DNA from: Ailanthus altissimus
Lineage: Eukaryota > Streptophyta > Magnoliopsida > Sapindales > Simaroubaceae
Assembly: GCA_946807835.1 (NCBI GenBank)
Contig: OX327711.1
Span: forward strand, 17,209,501 to 17,273,500
Length of the DNA: 64,000 bases
Direction of reading: 5' to 3'
This document shows positions 23,519 to 36,334 of this stretch, in pieces. The translations under genes and the position numbers were made by a program. Under the pieces are notes generated by a model. That model saw only the letters and a program-made list of their open reading frames with translations. It made no database searches and had not been told where the DNA came from. Each line of letters starts with the position of its first letter. Positions within the stretch are counted from its first letter, which is position 1.

Positions 23519-26172
23519 TGTAGTAATTACTTATCCACAACCAGAAAGAATAAATATTTATACATATATATAATATTCATATTTTATTTATATGTGGATG
23601 ATACTTAATTTATGTATTGTTATTAGTATTGTTTGTATAGATTAAGGACATACTATTAGTATTGGGCTTATTTGCAAGACTTTAAATTTATTTTAGAGAC
23701 CATATTGTAATACTTTAAAAGTTTTGTGGGTTAATTATAAATATTAAAAGTTAGCCTTTTAGTATAAAAATACACATTTTAAACCATAATTCACTCATTG
23801 TTGGTCAAGCCATCTCTTTTAGAGAGAGAAAAGAGAGAAATAGAGGGGAGAGAAGGAGAAGAAGAAGAAATTTAGAATTTTAAGCTTTAAAAGGTATATT
23901 ATAACTCTTTCTCAATTTATTGGTGTTAATTAAGTTAAATTCTTTAAGTTTTCATTTTTTGAAAATATAGAAAATTAGGGTTTTGATGTGAATTTTATAA
24001 GATATATTGAGAATTGATGATGATTATATAGATAACTTGATAAATCATGATGAATTTGTAGAATTTTTACTTAATAGTCTTTTGATCCAAGAATTTTATA
24101 AATTTGTGTACTTCAATTTTGGTTTTAGATTTTTAGAATATGAAACTAGACATATTTAGAATCATTTAAAACTTTGAATCGATTGAAAATTCCAAAAATT
24201 GAATTTTTAGTAAATTTATAAAAATGACCTTGAAATTTTAGAAATTTCTTGTGTTAACAGTATGCTAAAGTGATGAACAATTTTTGGTCTACTATATGAT
24301 CTTAAAATATTATAAAGTTTTGGAATATGATTATTTTACATGTCTACTATGATATATTAAAAATTTAGAATATATATCAATGTGATAAATGTTTTATAAT
24401 TTTCTAAAATGTATCAGCTCACTGTACAGTTTGATAAACATATTTTTAATGCTATAGAATAAAATAGTTTTAAAATACTTTTGATAGAGATTTTGATGTA
24501 AAACATTTTTCATGGATTTAGATATGTGTTAAAAGTAATTATATAGTATTTTTATAATTTTTTAGTTAGTATTTGATTTTATAAAATTGGGAGACTGAAT
24601 ATTATTCAGTAAATATCTTGATCCTGTCAGGATAATAGTTTGGATTTGATAGTGTTTATGAAATGGATTGTATAGGAATTATGATAGAATATTTATATGT
24701 AAGAAGGATATATGAGGTGAGAATGATATATGCTAATTTTGGAGTAATTGGACATCATTTGACGTATAAGAAAAGTTTTTAAGTGTAAGTGATCAGAATG
24801 ACAGGTTTTGAGAAACTAAGTCATTAGACCAATTCGATGTGATAAGTGCAATATATATAATTTTGTAAACTATTTTAAAGTATTTTGTGTGAATGGTAAG
24901 GCTTATGAAAGGATTAATCTCAATTGATAGGTTAAAGAGAATTAAGCCTTGTACTCGAAAGTGTTAAGAGGTAAGTATACTAGACTTTTACTGAAATTAT
25001 TTTTACTGAAATCATAATAAACATAGTAATTGTCTATGTATGATTTTGTAAATGTGCTTAGAAATATGTTTATGTTATGCCAAAGTATATTTTGATATGA
25101 AATATGAAAGACATATGTTTATGAATGTGAGCATTGACATTGAGCATAGGCATGCATGACATACATGTGTTTATGAAAGTGAGCATTTCAAAATAAAATA
25201 TGTTTAACAAAGAAAGCTTTTGAAGTAGAATATGTCCATGAGAAACGTTTTGTGTTTTAAGGATGCTTAAACTCACTACTTAGTAAGCACCTTGTGTGAT
25301 TTATGGAGCCTTTATTTGTGGCATTTCCTTTGGAATTGGTATATGTTATGTGTTCTGTATTTAGGGAGGATCTTATTGGTACCTATAAAGAGTGAGTCAT
25401 CACATTCATGTGGTGGCATATTGGTGCATGTAAGAGAACTTACCAATGATTAAGGTGAGGGTTTGGCTCTTACCTTCGGGTATAAGCGTTATATATGTGT
25501 AATTTAAACCTCACTTATGCTATTCCTCTCATATGGTATGTCATCGACGGATGACATTTGGCTCATTATGTGATATGTGATGTGGAAGTCTTACTAAGTA
25601 GTAGTTGGATGATGGTATTCCTACTATATATTTTACAAGAATGTGTAAGTGCTTACTTGACATGTGATTTGATAAAATTATGATTTTGATTTGTCACAGC
25701 ATATCATACATATGCATTGTGTATATATATGTATTTGTATTTTGATATATATATATATATATATAAACTAGTATGCTTGCTAAGTTTTATACTCATTATA
25801 GTTTATGATGATTTTAGGTAAATAAGATACATGTGTGCTTAGTAGATTTGACAAGGCTTCTGCTGTTCCTTGGATTCCCTAAGATTTTAGGTTGCTGAGT
25901 GTTGAATTTATGGACACGTAGTTTGAGATATTTGTTTTATCCTTAGTGAATAAATATTTATATATTATTTTATTAAGTATGGTTGTATTTGGTTAATGTT
26001 CCACCAAGTATATTCATGGATTAATTTTATAATGAACCTACTAGTAACTTACTAAGGATTCTTATGTAAGAATTCAAGTTTGAAATTTTATACAACATTA
26101 ATTATGAGTGCACATTATTGAATGAGTGTAAGTTATATTGTGCGTCAGATCTTTTAGATATGGGGCATGACA
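23519..26172 (+). mobile_element. Solo LTR of the element-E (Tekay/Del-like) family
   Basis: It begins TGTAGTAATTAC and ends GGGGCATGACA. Over its length it matches, in reverse complement, the 2.85-kb LTRs of E (45930-48784 and 52624-55473), but with much more divergence. Flanking pentamers are AAAAG (23514-23518) and AAAAT (26173-26177), a duplication with one change. Removing it rejoins the RT of B as YHF-STYA. No internal sequence is present, so it is a solo LTR left by recombination between two LTRs. It contains a (TA)n run near 25748-25766 and no gene. Confidence 0.9.
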
Positions 26173-26628
26173 AAAATGGTATGTAAAAGTGATTTTTTTT
26201 CTTGATCTTCTTGATCTATCTCAATCTAGTAATATCTTGAATACCCATCAAGAAAGTAATAAAAAGGGTGTCCAACTACAAGTTCTAAATTTGGTCGATA
26301 AAAGGCAATGGAAAATAGTCTTTTCTGGTGGCTGTGTTTAACTTTCTATAATCAATGCACATTCGCCAACCACTTGCCACTGTAGTTGGAACAGGTATCC
26401 CATTCTTATTTTTCACAACAGTAATCCTAGATTTCTTAGGAACTACTTGAGTTGGACTTACCCATTGACTATCAGAAATTGGGTAGATTATACCTGCATT
26501 TAATAGTTTCAAGACTTCTTTCTTTACTACTTTTATTATTAGGTTAAGTCTTCATTGTGGGTTCTTGCGGGGTTAGTCACCTTCCTCTAAATGAATTCTA
26601 TGAGAGCATATTAATAGAGCAATACATT
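26173..26628 (-). pseudogene. Element B reverse transcriptase, N-terminal part
   Basis: The open stretch 26512-26285 gives KLLNAGIIYPISDSQWVSP, then TQVVPKKS and GWRMCIDYRKLNTATRKDYF, all diagnostic of gypsy RT. Upstream, CSHRIHLEEGD near 26590 is the conserved region before RT; downstream, HPFYYFLDGYSRYY is followed by DQEDQEK to the solo LTR boundary. Stops and one shift are present. It continues at 23518 and, upstream, at 27498. Confidence 0.88.
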
Positions 26629-27497
26629 TGTTGAGGGAGGTAACGCCCTTCTCCCTCGTGAGGTTATGTTGAAGCGAAGAACCCAAGATTCAGCCTAGAA
26701 CTCTAACCTCCTTGCGCAGCGGAATAACCTGTCAATCAAGCAAAACCAACAAGAATTCAAAGCAGAAAATAAAAGAGCACAACACAATCTACGTGGTTCG
26801 GCCAATCGCCTATGTCCACGGTAGATCCAAGGATCCTAGCCTCTCTTATTATAACTCCCTAGAGATTTTACAAGGAAACACAATATGAAGAACCCTTAGA
26901 AGGACCTAAACGTTTAGTGAACCCTTGCTCTACCACGAACAATGATCACCCAAACAACGGTTTCACCCTAGCGCACACAAGCACTTAGTGTCTACCCAGC
27001 TCTTCCCTTCTCTTAGAGTCTCTCTCAATGCTTATTATGAAATCAAGGGTTTACAAGTGTTTATATAGAGTATATTTCGTGCCTATTAACCCTATTCCTT
27101 GTTGGAGTAAGAGTCCACTTGTTTTAGAAGTCCAAAACTTCCCAAAACTTGAAATCCCGAATCAAAACAGACTTTTCCACGTGTTCTGGCGCTGCGGCGC
27201 TCGTCCTTGGGCGCTGCAGCGCTGGACAGAATCGCGCCCAGCGCTGCGGCGCTGGTTTACTGTTTTGGGTGCCGCAGCGCTGTGCCATTGGCGCCGCGGC
27301 GCTGAGCCCTGTAGCTATCCGCATTTTCTTGCTCCCTTCGCATCTTTGAGTCCCGTTTTACTTTTTCCTTCGTGTCCCACATGTCCTAGACTTCTCTATA
27401 CGTATCCCACACATTCTAGACTTCTTGTAACTCTTCACTTTGATATTCATCTCAATTCTTGGCCAACCAAAATTGTTGAATCACCAATTTTCCAACA
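26629..27497 (-). mobile_element. Solo LTR, copia-type, with a GC-rich core
   Basis: It begins TGTTGAGGGAGG and ends TTTTCCAACA, flanked by ACATT (26624-26628) and ACCTT (27498-27502), a pentamer duplication with one change. On the minus strand it contains GCCGAACCACGTA, a string also present near the 3' ends of the F LTRs, which suggests a related copia group and minus orientation. Positions 27188-27310 are unusually GC-rich, with palindromes such as GCGCTGCAGCGC at 27211-27222. The open frame at 27028-27759 crosses the boundary and is chance. Confidence 0.8.
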
Positions 27498-27637
27498 ACC
27501 TTTAATATTAGTTATGGTCCAACCTAGTGCAGACTTATGTTCTTTTAACAATTGTATTAATTTTTCTTCTTGTGCAGCTCTAAGTTCAGAAAAAATGATG
27601 ATAGAAAAGGTATCACCTGATCCCAAGAATGCATGTT
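27498..27637 (-). pseudogene. Element B polyprotein, protease-RT linker
   Basis: The minus strand reads HAFLGSGDTFSIIIFSELRA, AQEEKLIQLLKEHKSALGW and TITNIKG. This is the standard segment between protease and RT in Athila-like elements. Element C interrupts it at 27637/35380. Confidence 0.8.
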
Positions 27638-29043
27638 TGATAAGGGCAAATTTGTCATATATTTTCTCATATTTTTATTTTGATATTTTATTATTTTATG
27701 AGAATAGATGGTTATTTATTTGCATTATTGTTATTTATAGGAACTTGAACGAAATTTAAAGAAATGATGCAAGAGGAGCAAAAATAGAGACTAAAATGCA
27801 AAGTTTTCAAAGTATGAGTCCATCGCCCCAGCGCCACGAGGATTATCGCCCCAGCGCTGGAACAGTGATCAAAATAAGAAAAATGACTTATTTAAGTCGC
27901 ATCTGATGCCCAGTGGTAACATCCCACTGCTCGAGTAGTGAAGCTTTTTTCACACAGCGCCCTAGCAACAGAAGCATAGCGCCTTAGCCGTAGCACGAGT
28001 CCTAGTCTGATGAGAATTGCAATTTTCAAGTTTATATCAATCTCTATAAAAAGCCACTCGTTCCCAACCTTTAAGAAAAATCCTAGAGACACCAAGACAC
28101 ATTCAAGAACACCAAGAATACAGAGCACGAGTCTTGAAGAGCAATAAGAGTTTAATTGAAGCAACTTTAGAGAGAGATTCAATGCGTTCTTCAACATCAA
28201 GAGTATTTTAGGCAACTCAATTAAGAGCAAATTCGACGTTTATATCGATTTACTATTAATTGTATCATATTTTATTATTATTTTTACTGTTGTTCTCTTT
28301 TAGCCATGAACTAAATTTATTTTTTAGGGTTAATACTTGAACTCAATATGTGTGCTTAACTGTCATATCTTTTGAATATTTAATAAACTTAGTTCTTTGA
28401 TATTCAAATTACTTGATCTTAATGCTTCAATATATCTGGCCAATATATGGTGAATGAGTTAGTAATATTGTTGATAAACTCGGAAGAGGAATCATAAGAT
28501 TTAGACCAAGGTAATTTGATGCATGATTGTAGAATAACATTCAATATTGCATATGCAAATTTCAATTTAGGATAAGAATATACTTAATTGGCATGTATGA
28601 TCAATAAGATTTAATCTTAATGAATCTTAATTTATTACAAGTACCATTAAAATATAGGTATTTGATAAATTAAGGTATACTTGCATGACCTTGGAATAGG
28701 CTTTTGAATACATTAGTGTCTTGATCAATAACAAAGACTAAATGAGTTAAATATTCGAAGATTAATCATTAGAAAGCATATTGAAGGATAATATTAATCC
28801 TAAATTTTCTCTATATTGCTATCACCTAAATCTCTTTGCATTGTATTTTTATTTTTATATTATCTATATTCATTCTTAGATTTTAATTTTTTCTGAATAA
28901 TTATTAGGAAGATATAATTTTAATAATTGGTTAAAATTTTTTTTATCTCTGTAGGTTTGACATATGACTATTTAGTCCTTTTATTACTTGCATACGATAG
29001 TGTATACTTGCACTTAATTTTAAGATATAGAAATATCGAATCA
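27638..29043 (+). repeat. 5' LTR of element C
   Basis: Starts TGATAAGGGCAAA and ends ATCGAATCA. It matches 33968-35379 closely. It includes GC-rich CCCCAGCGC patches at about 27823-27995 in otherwise AT-rich sequence. Confidence 0.95.
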
Positions 29044-29049
29044 AGTTTT

Positions 29050-29067
29050 TGGCGCCGTTGTCGGGGA
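29050..29067 (+). promoter_or_regulatory. Primer-binding site of element C (Asp-tRNA type)
   Basis: TGGCGCCGTTGTCGGGGA lies 6 bp after the LTR. It complements the 3' end of plant tRNA-Asp with one change, the primer typical of Athila and Tat elements. Confidence 0.9.
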
Positions 29068-29174
29068 TAATTAACTACTCTTTTGCCAATATTAATACCA
29101 ATCTTTTTAGTTTTTACTTCAGATTTTTTTTATATTTTTCTTAATTTAGTTTTACTTACTTTCTTTCGAGGTAT

Positions 29175-30800
29175 ATGCGAAAATCGAAAAGTAAAGACTT
29201 GTTTATATTTGATCTGAAAATTGAAAGAACTTTAAGAAGAATTAGAAGAGAGCAAAATCAAGTTAACACCATAGAAGACCAAGTACCAATTGCACCCGAC
29301 AATAAAGCAAGACTCCTAAGGGAATATACTGTTCCCATAATCAATGGAAATTATTCAAGCATTCAAAGACCAACTATTCAAGTTAACAACTTCGAGATCA
29401 AGCCAAGCACGATTTGAATGCTCAAGGATTCGGTACAATTTATTGGATTGCCCAATGACGATCTAAACATGTACATCATCAACTTCTTGGAGATATGTGA
29501 CTCTTTCAAGTACAATGAGGTATTCGATGATGCAATCCGACTAAGGTTGTTTCCTTTTTCCTTAAGAGACAAAGCAAAGAGCTAGCTGCTATCACTCCCA
29601 TTTGGATCTATAGCTACATTGGATGATCTTGCACAAAAGTTTCTCGCCATATTCTTTCCACCTGCTAAAATTACCAAGATGAGGAGCGACATCACATTAT
29701 TCCTACAATTAGATAGAGAATCTCTTTATGAGGCATACGAGAGATACAAAGATATGCAAAGAAAATGTCCCCATCATGGAGTTTTGAAGTGGTTACTTGT
29801 GCAAACATTCTACAATGAATTAGTTGGTTAATTTAGAACAATAGTAGATGCTGCAGCTAGAGGAGTACTCATGAACAAAACCACTGATGAAGCATATGAT
29901 TTACTAGATGAGATGGCGTCCAATGCCTATCAATGGCCCAGCGAAAGGTTAACCACAAGATTGCTGGATTACATGAAGTAGACACTTTGACCACATTATC
30001 TGTCCAAGTCAACCTCTTGACCAAACAATTAAGCAACTTGGGAGTTAATGCCATCAAGAGTTAACCCAGCACTTGAGATTTCTGTGGAGGAAATCATGCT
30101 AATAGACAATGCATAGAGACTGCTCAATATATAGGGGACTTTAACCGTAACAATCCCAATTCAAATTTTTACAATCCTGGATGAAGAAATCATCCCAACT
30201 TTTCATGGAGCAACAATAATCAGGGACAACATTTCAAAGCTCCTCTTGGCTTCCAACTGTAAAACTAGCAAGAGAAAAAATCAGACATTAAAGACACGCT
30301 CTTACAATTTATGAAGAAAACAAATGCACTATTTCAAAGTCAAGCAACTTCATTTAGAGCTTTAGAGAATCAAGTAGGACAACTTGCTGCTGCAATGAAC
30401 AATCGCCCTCAAGGAACCCTACCAAGCAACACCGAAGTTAATCTAAAAAAAATGTAGAATAGTGTCAAGTCATCTCTCTAAGAAGTGGTAAAATTTTACA
30501 TGACAACACACCTCAACCACAGCTTTCAGAGATGAAGGAGAAAAAAAAAAGAAACAATGGTCCAACAAGATAATGTATAACCATATAGACCACATATACT
30601 ATTTTCTCAGAGATTATAGCAATTAAGAAGTCAAGAGAAAAGTGCTGAAACACAAAAAAATGTAGAAACTAATATTTAAGTACAAGAATAGAAAAGAGAA
30701 AATGTAGTAGAAGATACCAGTAGCAACCCGCAGAAGCAACCTACACAGTCATTCACTCTACCACCTCCATTTCCTCAGAGGCTACAAAAGAAGAAACTAG
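29175..30800 (+). pseudogene. gag of element C
   Basis: The ATG at 29175 opens an 80-codon frame, and the same protein continues through stops at 29415, 29581 and 29829. Diagnostic blocks are FEIKPSTI, FIGLPNDDLNMYIINFLEIC, LRLFPFSLRDKAKS, ATLDDLAQKFLAIFFPPAK, SLYEAYERYKDMQRKCPHHG and DEAYDLLDEMASNAYQWPS. This is the Athila-type capsid region. The downstream nucleocapsid part is rich in N and Q with a weak zinc-knuckle region. It forms the virus-like particle in intact elements; here it has at least five stops. Confidence 0.88.
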
Positions 30801-31420
30801 ATAAGTAATTTTTTAAATTTCTTGATGTTTTTAAGAAATTACATATTAATCTTCCTTTTGAAGATGCACTAGAGCAAATTCCGAGCTATGTAAGATTCAT
30901 AAACGGATATCCTATCAAAAAAGAGAAGAATAGATGACTTCGAAACTGTGGCCCTAACAGAAGAGTGTAGTGTCATTCTGCTAAAGAAGTTACCTTTAAA
31001 GCTCAAAGATCCTGGGAGTTTGACCATACCATGCTCAATTGAAAATTATGATTTTGGGAAAGAACTTTGTGATCTGGGAGCTATCATTAATCTTATGTCA
31101 TTGTTCGTGTATAAAAAATTGGGACTAAGAGAAGCCAAACTAACAAATATCACACTTTAGCTGGAAAATCATCCTCTCACCTATCACAAGGGATTAATTG
31201 AAGATGTGTTGGTTAAAGTCAATAAATTCATCTTCCCTGCCGATTTTATTGTTCTGGATATGGAAGAAGATAAGGAGATTTCTATCATCTTTGGAAGACC
31301 TTTACTAGCCACTAGAAGAACAATCATTGATGTGCAAAAAAATAGAGTTAACCATAAGAGTACAAAAGGATACAGTCACTTTTAAGATCTTCAAGGAGAT
31401 CAAATTATCAGCTAAAAATG
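30801..31420 (+). pseudogene. Aspartic protease of element C
   Basis: The frame 30948-31160 shows LCDLGAIINLMSLFVYKKLG, where the active-site Asp is kept (CDLGA, usual form CDLGAS). After one stop it continues with YHKGLIEDVLVKVNKF, FPADFIVLDMEEDKE and IIFGRPLLATRRTIIDVQK, the full Athila retropepsin. It matures gag-pol in intact elements. The downstream RT expected from the family is absent. Confidence 0.88.
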
Positions 31421-33952
31421 AAGACTGTTTCTGTATTAATGTAGTGTACCCAAGTGTCAAACAAATCAAAGATATGGAGACATTGGATCCTCACATCTAA
31501 GAAAAAGGCAATGAAGCATAAGAAGGCAAGAAAAAAGAAGAAAGAGTAGCACTACAATAAAGTAAGCAAAGAGAAAGAAAAGGAAGAACCATCTACCTGG
31601 TCTAAGATTAAAGTCTTTTCAGAGAGACATAAGGAGAATGCAGCAAAAGATATTGCCTGAAGTTTAATTGCAAAAATATGAAAGCCAAAAAAGAAGAAAG
31701 ATAGCAAGATCACTTACATAAATGCTTCCATCAGCATCTTCGACCCACTATAAAAGAATAGAAAGCCTCGTCAAGCCGATGACGTTAAATCAAGCACTAC
31801 TTGGGAGGCAACCCAAGGAAAGTACTATTATTATTATCATTATCATTTTTCTTCTTTTGCAGCATCTTTGATAAAAAAAAAAAGAGAAGAGATCAGCGCT
31901 GCAGCGAGAGAGATCAGTGCGATAGCGATACAAAATTTGAGTCCATACCGCCTCCGTAGTAAACACTCTAGCGTGCCAGCAGAAATTCCAGTAAGCACCT
32001 AAAAACTAGCCTTCAGGGTTGCAACGATGGACGAATATTGCATCAATGCCAGAACGTTGCCCCAGTGATAGAAAGTCAGCATTGCAGCGAAATTAGAACA
32101 GGAAAGTCTCTTACTTTCACTTCTTTATTTTTTGACATTGGGGACAATATCAAAATTAAGTTTGGGGTGGGAAACACTTTCTTGTGTTCATTTTGCTGCA
32201 TAATTTGAGTGGTTGTTCTTGTGGGTTAATTTTTTTTAATTACTTAGTTTCTTTAGTTAATTAATTTTTATTAGGTTGTGTTAAGATGATCATTAATCTA
32301 TGATAATAAAAAAAAAATATGACTGAATTTTTTTTTTTTACAAATCCATAAAGAATGATAGATACTTGAGATAATTTTGGTTGTCTAAGTTTAGGCACAA
32401 GTTTGACTTTATTTATAATTACCATTCTTTTTGAGCACTTTATTAAGCATGAATAGTTATAACTATTACTTAGAGATACTTATGCTTTAGGGAGTACACC
32501 ACAGTCTTGAAGACCGATACTCTAGAACTTGTCTGTAATTACTACTTAAGGCGAAATCCTAAGAAACACATGAATAGGTAATGATATTTGTCCATTTTTA
32601 GATCGAGTGAGTCTTTCTAGTCTACCTTTTATTATATATTTATCCCTAGTACCATATTTTGAGCCTAATTACCCATTCTTTAGTTTAACCACAATACAAG
32701 CCCAAGACTTAAAGTTTACTTATCCAGAAATTTAGCCGTAACACCATAAACCTTGCATTTTCTTATAAATACTCTTGAAAGAAAAAAGTTGTGGTGATAT
32801 GAGAAAAATAAGTTTGATGATATTTGTCAATCTAAGTTTGGGGGTATTCAGAAAAAAAAAAAGAGAAAAAAAGGTAAGAAAAATACCCCTAACTTAAGAA
32901 AAAGAAGAAATTCTTTAAAAAAAAATAAATGTTGAAAATAAGGATGAGAAACACAATAAGTTTGGGAGAATAGATAATACAAGGAAAAGAAAGATCAAGA
33001 GATTTCTAAGTAAAATCTAAGTGTTCATGGTGTAAATTGAACCTTATATGTTTATCAATTTTATCTCACCATGACCCTAGCGTTAGTTACAAGCTAAGTA
33101 AAGTCTTAAATAGATCCTTAGACATGTGATTTTCTATATTAGTGGAGAGTGGTAGTAAAAACAAGCCTATAGAAGTGTCATTATACAAGTTAAATACCGA
33201 GACATCATCTTTTATGTACAAACTAAAATATAAAGTAAATCAAGATAGAATGAATCAATTGAATTTATCAAGTTCATAAACTAAAATTTAACACAATTCA
33301 AATCCATATTAGGTTTACATAGTCTAACCTTAGATGAACAAATTAACCCATCACACAACCAAAAGTATCAAACTAATTCATAAAGATCAACAAGAAAAAG
33401 AACATAATAAAAAAAAGAGAAGAAAAACTAATCAGAGTGACTTCTTGATGTGCTTCTCTCTCAATCTTGGCTTGAAGCTTGAATCTTGAATCTTAATCTT
33501 GATTGTTCAATCTTTAGCTTTGATATTTGATTTTGTGTTGTGAATTATCTCTCTAAGTTTTTGCTTCTTTTCTCTCTCTTTTTTCTTCTCTTAGGGTTTT
33601 TGACTTTTTATTTATAGGTTTTTTTTCTGCAAAATACTGTTCATGAGTTACTGTAACAAAAATACTATTATTCTGACACTGTTCACCGCCGCGGCGCTTA
33701 GCTACTGACCTGGATGCCACGGCGCTCAGTCGCTGGCCTGGTGCCCCCTTTGTATTTTGAGCGTAACTTCTTTGTTTGACGTCCGATTCGCCTCCCGTTT
33801 GTTCCTATACGTCACATTTTTCGTTGTAAATCTATTTATGATAAAAAATAATCACAATTAAATAGCCAAATATTTATGATTTAAAACAAAATACAAAAAT
33901 TAGATACAAATTATACTAGTACTTTTACGCCCCTATCAACAAGCAAGTGTTT
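31421..33952 (+). other. Element C 3' internal region, non-coding
   Basis: No RT, RNase H or integrase similarity. It holds the Athila-type motif CTTGGGAGGCAACCC (31801-31815), GC-rich patches at 31890-32100 (AGCGCTGCAGCG at 31895-31906) and 33687-33745, a second polypurine-like string AAGTTTGGGGTGGG near 32158, and pyrimidine-rich sequence near 33440-33600. Confidence 0.65.
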
Positions 33953-33967
33953 AAGTTTGGGAGAATT
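33953..33967 (+). promoter_or_regulatory. Polypurine tract of element C
   Basis: AAGTTTGGGAGAATT lies immediately before the 3' LTR start TGATAAG, the expected plus-strand primer. Confidence 0.85.
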
Positions 33968-35379
33968 TGATAAGAGCAAATTTGTCATATATTTTCTCAT
34001 GTTTTTATTTTGATATTTTATTATTTTATGAGAATAGATGGTTATTTATTTGCATTATTGTTATTTATAGGAACTTGAACGAAATTTAAAGAAAGGATGC
34101 AAAAGGAGTAAAAATAGAGACTAAAATGCAAAGTTTTTAAAGTATGAGTCCATCGCCCCAGCGCCACGAGGATTATCGCCCCAGCGCTGGAACAGTGATC
34201 GAAATAAGAAAAATGACTTGTTTAAGTCGCATCTAATGCCCCATCGGTAACATCCCACTGCTCGAGCGGTGAAGCCTTTTTCACGCAGTGCCCCAGCAAC
34301 AGAAGCATAGCTCCTTAGCCGTAGTAGCATAAGTCCTAGTCTGACGAGAATTGTGATTTTCAAGTTCATATCAATCTCTATAAAAAGCTACTCGTTCCCA
34401 ACCTTTAAGAAAAATCCTAGAGACCCTAAGACACATTCAAGAACACCAAGAATACACAGCACGAGTCTTGGAGAGTAATAGGAGTTTAATTGAAGCAACT
34501 TTAGAGAGAGATTCAAGGCGTTCTTCAACATCAAAAGTATTTTAGGCAGCTCAATTAAGAGCAAATTCGACGTTTATATCGGTTTGCTATTGATTATATC
34601 ATGATTTATTATTATTTTTACTGTTGTTCTCTTTTAGCCATGAACTAAATTTATTTTTTAGGGTTAATACTTGAACTCAATATGTGTGCTTAACTGCCAT
34701 ATCTTTTGAATATTTAATAAACTTAGTTCTTTAATATTCAAATTACTTGATCTTAATGCTTCAATATATCTGGTCAATATATGGTGAATAAGTTGGTAAT
34801 ATTGTTGATAAACTCGGAAGAGGAATCATAAGATTTAGACCTAGGTAATTTGATGCATGATTGTAGAGTAACATTCAATGTTGCATATGTAAGTTTCAAT
34901 TTAGGATAGGAATATACCTAATTGGCATATATGATCAATAAGATTTAATCTTAATGAATCTTAATTTATTACAAGTACCATAAGAAGATAGGTATTTGAT
35001 AAATTAAGGTATACTTGTATGACCTTGGAAGAGGCTTTTGAATACATTAGTGTCTTGATTAATAACAAAGACTAAAGGAGTTAAATATTCGAAGATTAAT
35101 CATTAGAAAGCATATTAAAGGATAGTATTAATCCTAGATTTTCTCTATATTGCTATCACCTAAATCTCTTTGCATTGTGTTTTTATTTTTATATTCTCTA
35201 CATTCATTCTTAGATTTTTATTTTTTCTGAATAATTATTAGGAAGACATAATTTTAATAATTGGTTAAAAAAAAGAAATTATCCCTGTGGGTTCGACATC
35301 TGACTATTTAGTCACTTTATTACTTATATACAATAGTGTATACTTGCACTTAATTTTAAGATATAGAAATATCGCATTA
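33968..35379 (+). repeat. 3' LTR of element C
   Basis: Copy of 27638-29043, ending CGCATTA before the ATGTT duplication. GC-rich CCCCAGCGC patches recur at about 34153-34320. Confidence 0.95.
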
Positions 35380-35384
35380 ATGTT

Positions 35385-36334
35385 TCAAATCTTTGAGCAG
35401 TGGAGAAAGCTCAACTTGTGGTGTCTCGAGGTTTGATGGTTTTGATTTCTCCCTCTCTCCTAGTAATTCATCAAAACATGGCTGCCAAAATTAAGTCCTT
35501 TTATGCTGTAAGTAAAAAATACTAAATACATCAGTTATTTCATTAGGATAATACAATTCTTCAAAATCAAAATCAATGAGATTTTCTAAAGAATCAAAGC
35601 CATAATTTTTGTAAGCTTCATCTGCTACAAGTGTGTCTATCATATATGAATGATAGCATTCATCTTCTTCTCGTGGTTGCTTACCAATATGAAAAATATT
35701 CACCTTAAGAGTCATATTCTCAAAAGATAATTTTATTAGACAATTTCTGTAATTAATAAGAGCGTTAGCAGTGGCAAGAAAAATTATTCCTAAAATAAGA
35801 GGGATTTTAGACTCCATGTTAACCACAGAATGAGTATCTAAAATAAAAAAATCAACAGGGTAATAAAATTTATCAATTTGTAACAAAATATCTTCTACTA
35901 TTCCCCATGATTTTTTGATTGATCGGTCAGTTAATTGTAGGATTACAAATGTACGTTTAATCTCACCAAGTCCCAATTGCAAAATAAATAAAATAAGATA
36001 TTACATTTACACTTACTTTTAAGTCCAATAAAGCTTGACTAAACTCATGTATCCTAATTTGGCAGGAGATTGTGGGATATATTGGGTCTTTATACTTGGG
36101 TGGTGTCTTTTGTTCAATCATTGCACATACTTGTTTTGCTAAAAATGCAGTTTTCTTTACATGGTGTTTTTTTTTTACACTGCACAAATCCTTGATGACT
36201 TTAGCATAAGTTGGAACCTGTTTAATCAAATGCAACAAAGGAAGATTAATCTTAACTTGTTTTAAATGTTCTAAAATCTCACATTGAATTTCTGAAAATT
36301 TTCCAATAGGTTGAAGAGCTTGGGAAAAAGGCAC
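35385..36334 (-). pseudogene. Element B aspartic protease region
   Basis: Two overlapping minus frames (36334-35963 and 35982-35491) encode the end of gag, then CSVKKKHHVKKTAFLAKQVC, PTISCQIRIHEFSQALLDLK (active-site region, usual Asp kept in LLDLKVSV), and after a frameshift LQLTDRSIKKSWGIVEDILL, FILDTHSV and IPLILGIIFLATANALI. This is an Athila-type retropepsin; the usual LGRPFLAT is changed to LGIIFLAT. It continues to the insertion site of C at 35384 and resumes at 27637. Confidence 0.87.

Larger units (their letters stand above)
27638..35379 (+). mobile_element. Non-autonomous Athila-like gypsy element C (gag and protease only)
   Basis: C has two LTRs of about 1.41 kb, an Asp-tRNA primer site, a polypurine tract, and the duplication ATGTT on both sides (27633-27637 and 35380-35384). 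Only gag and protease are readable. RT, RNase H and integrase are missing: the sequence passes from protease to the typical 3' segment ending in ACTTGGGAGGCAACCCAA (31800-31817). It must depend on enzymes of other elements. The two LTRs are clearly more alike than those of B, so it inserted later, into B's pol. Confidence 0.93.

Noticed and set aside
27028..27759. 243-codon plus frame and shorter partners at 27124-27349
   Set aside because: It crosses the boundary between a solo LTR and element C; the length is due to a GC-rich patch with few stops.
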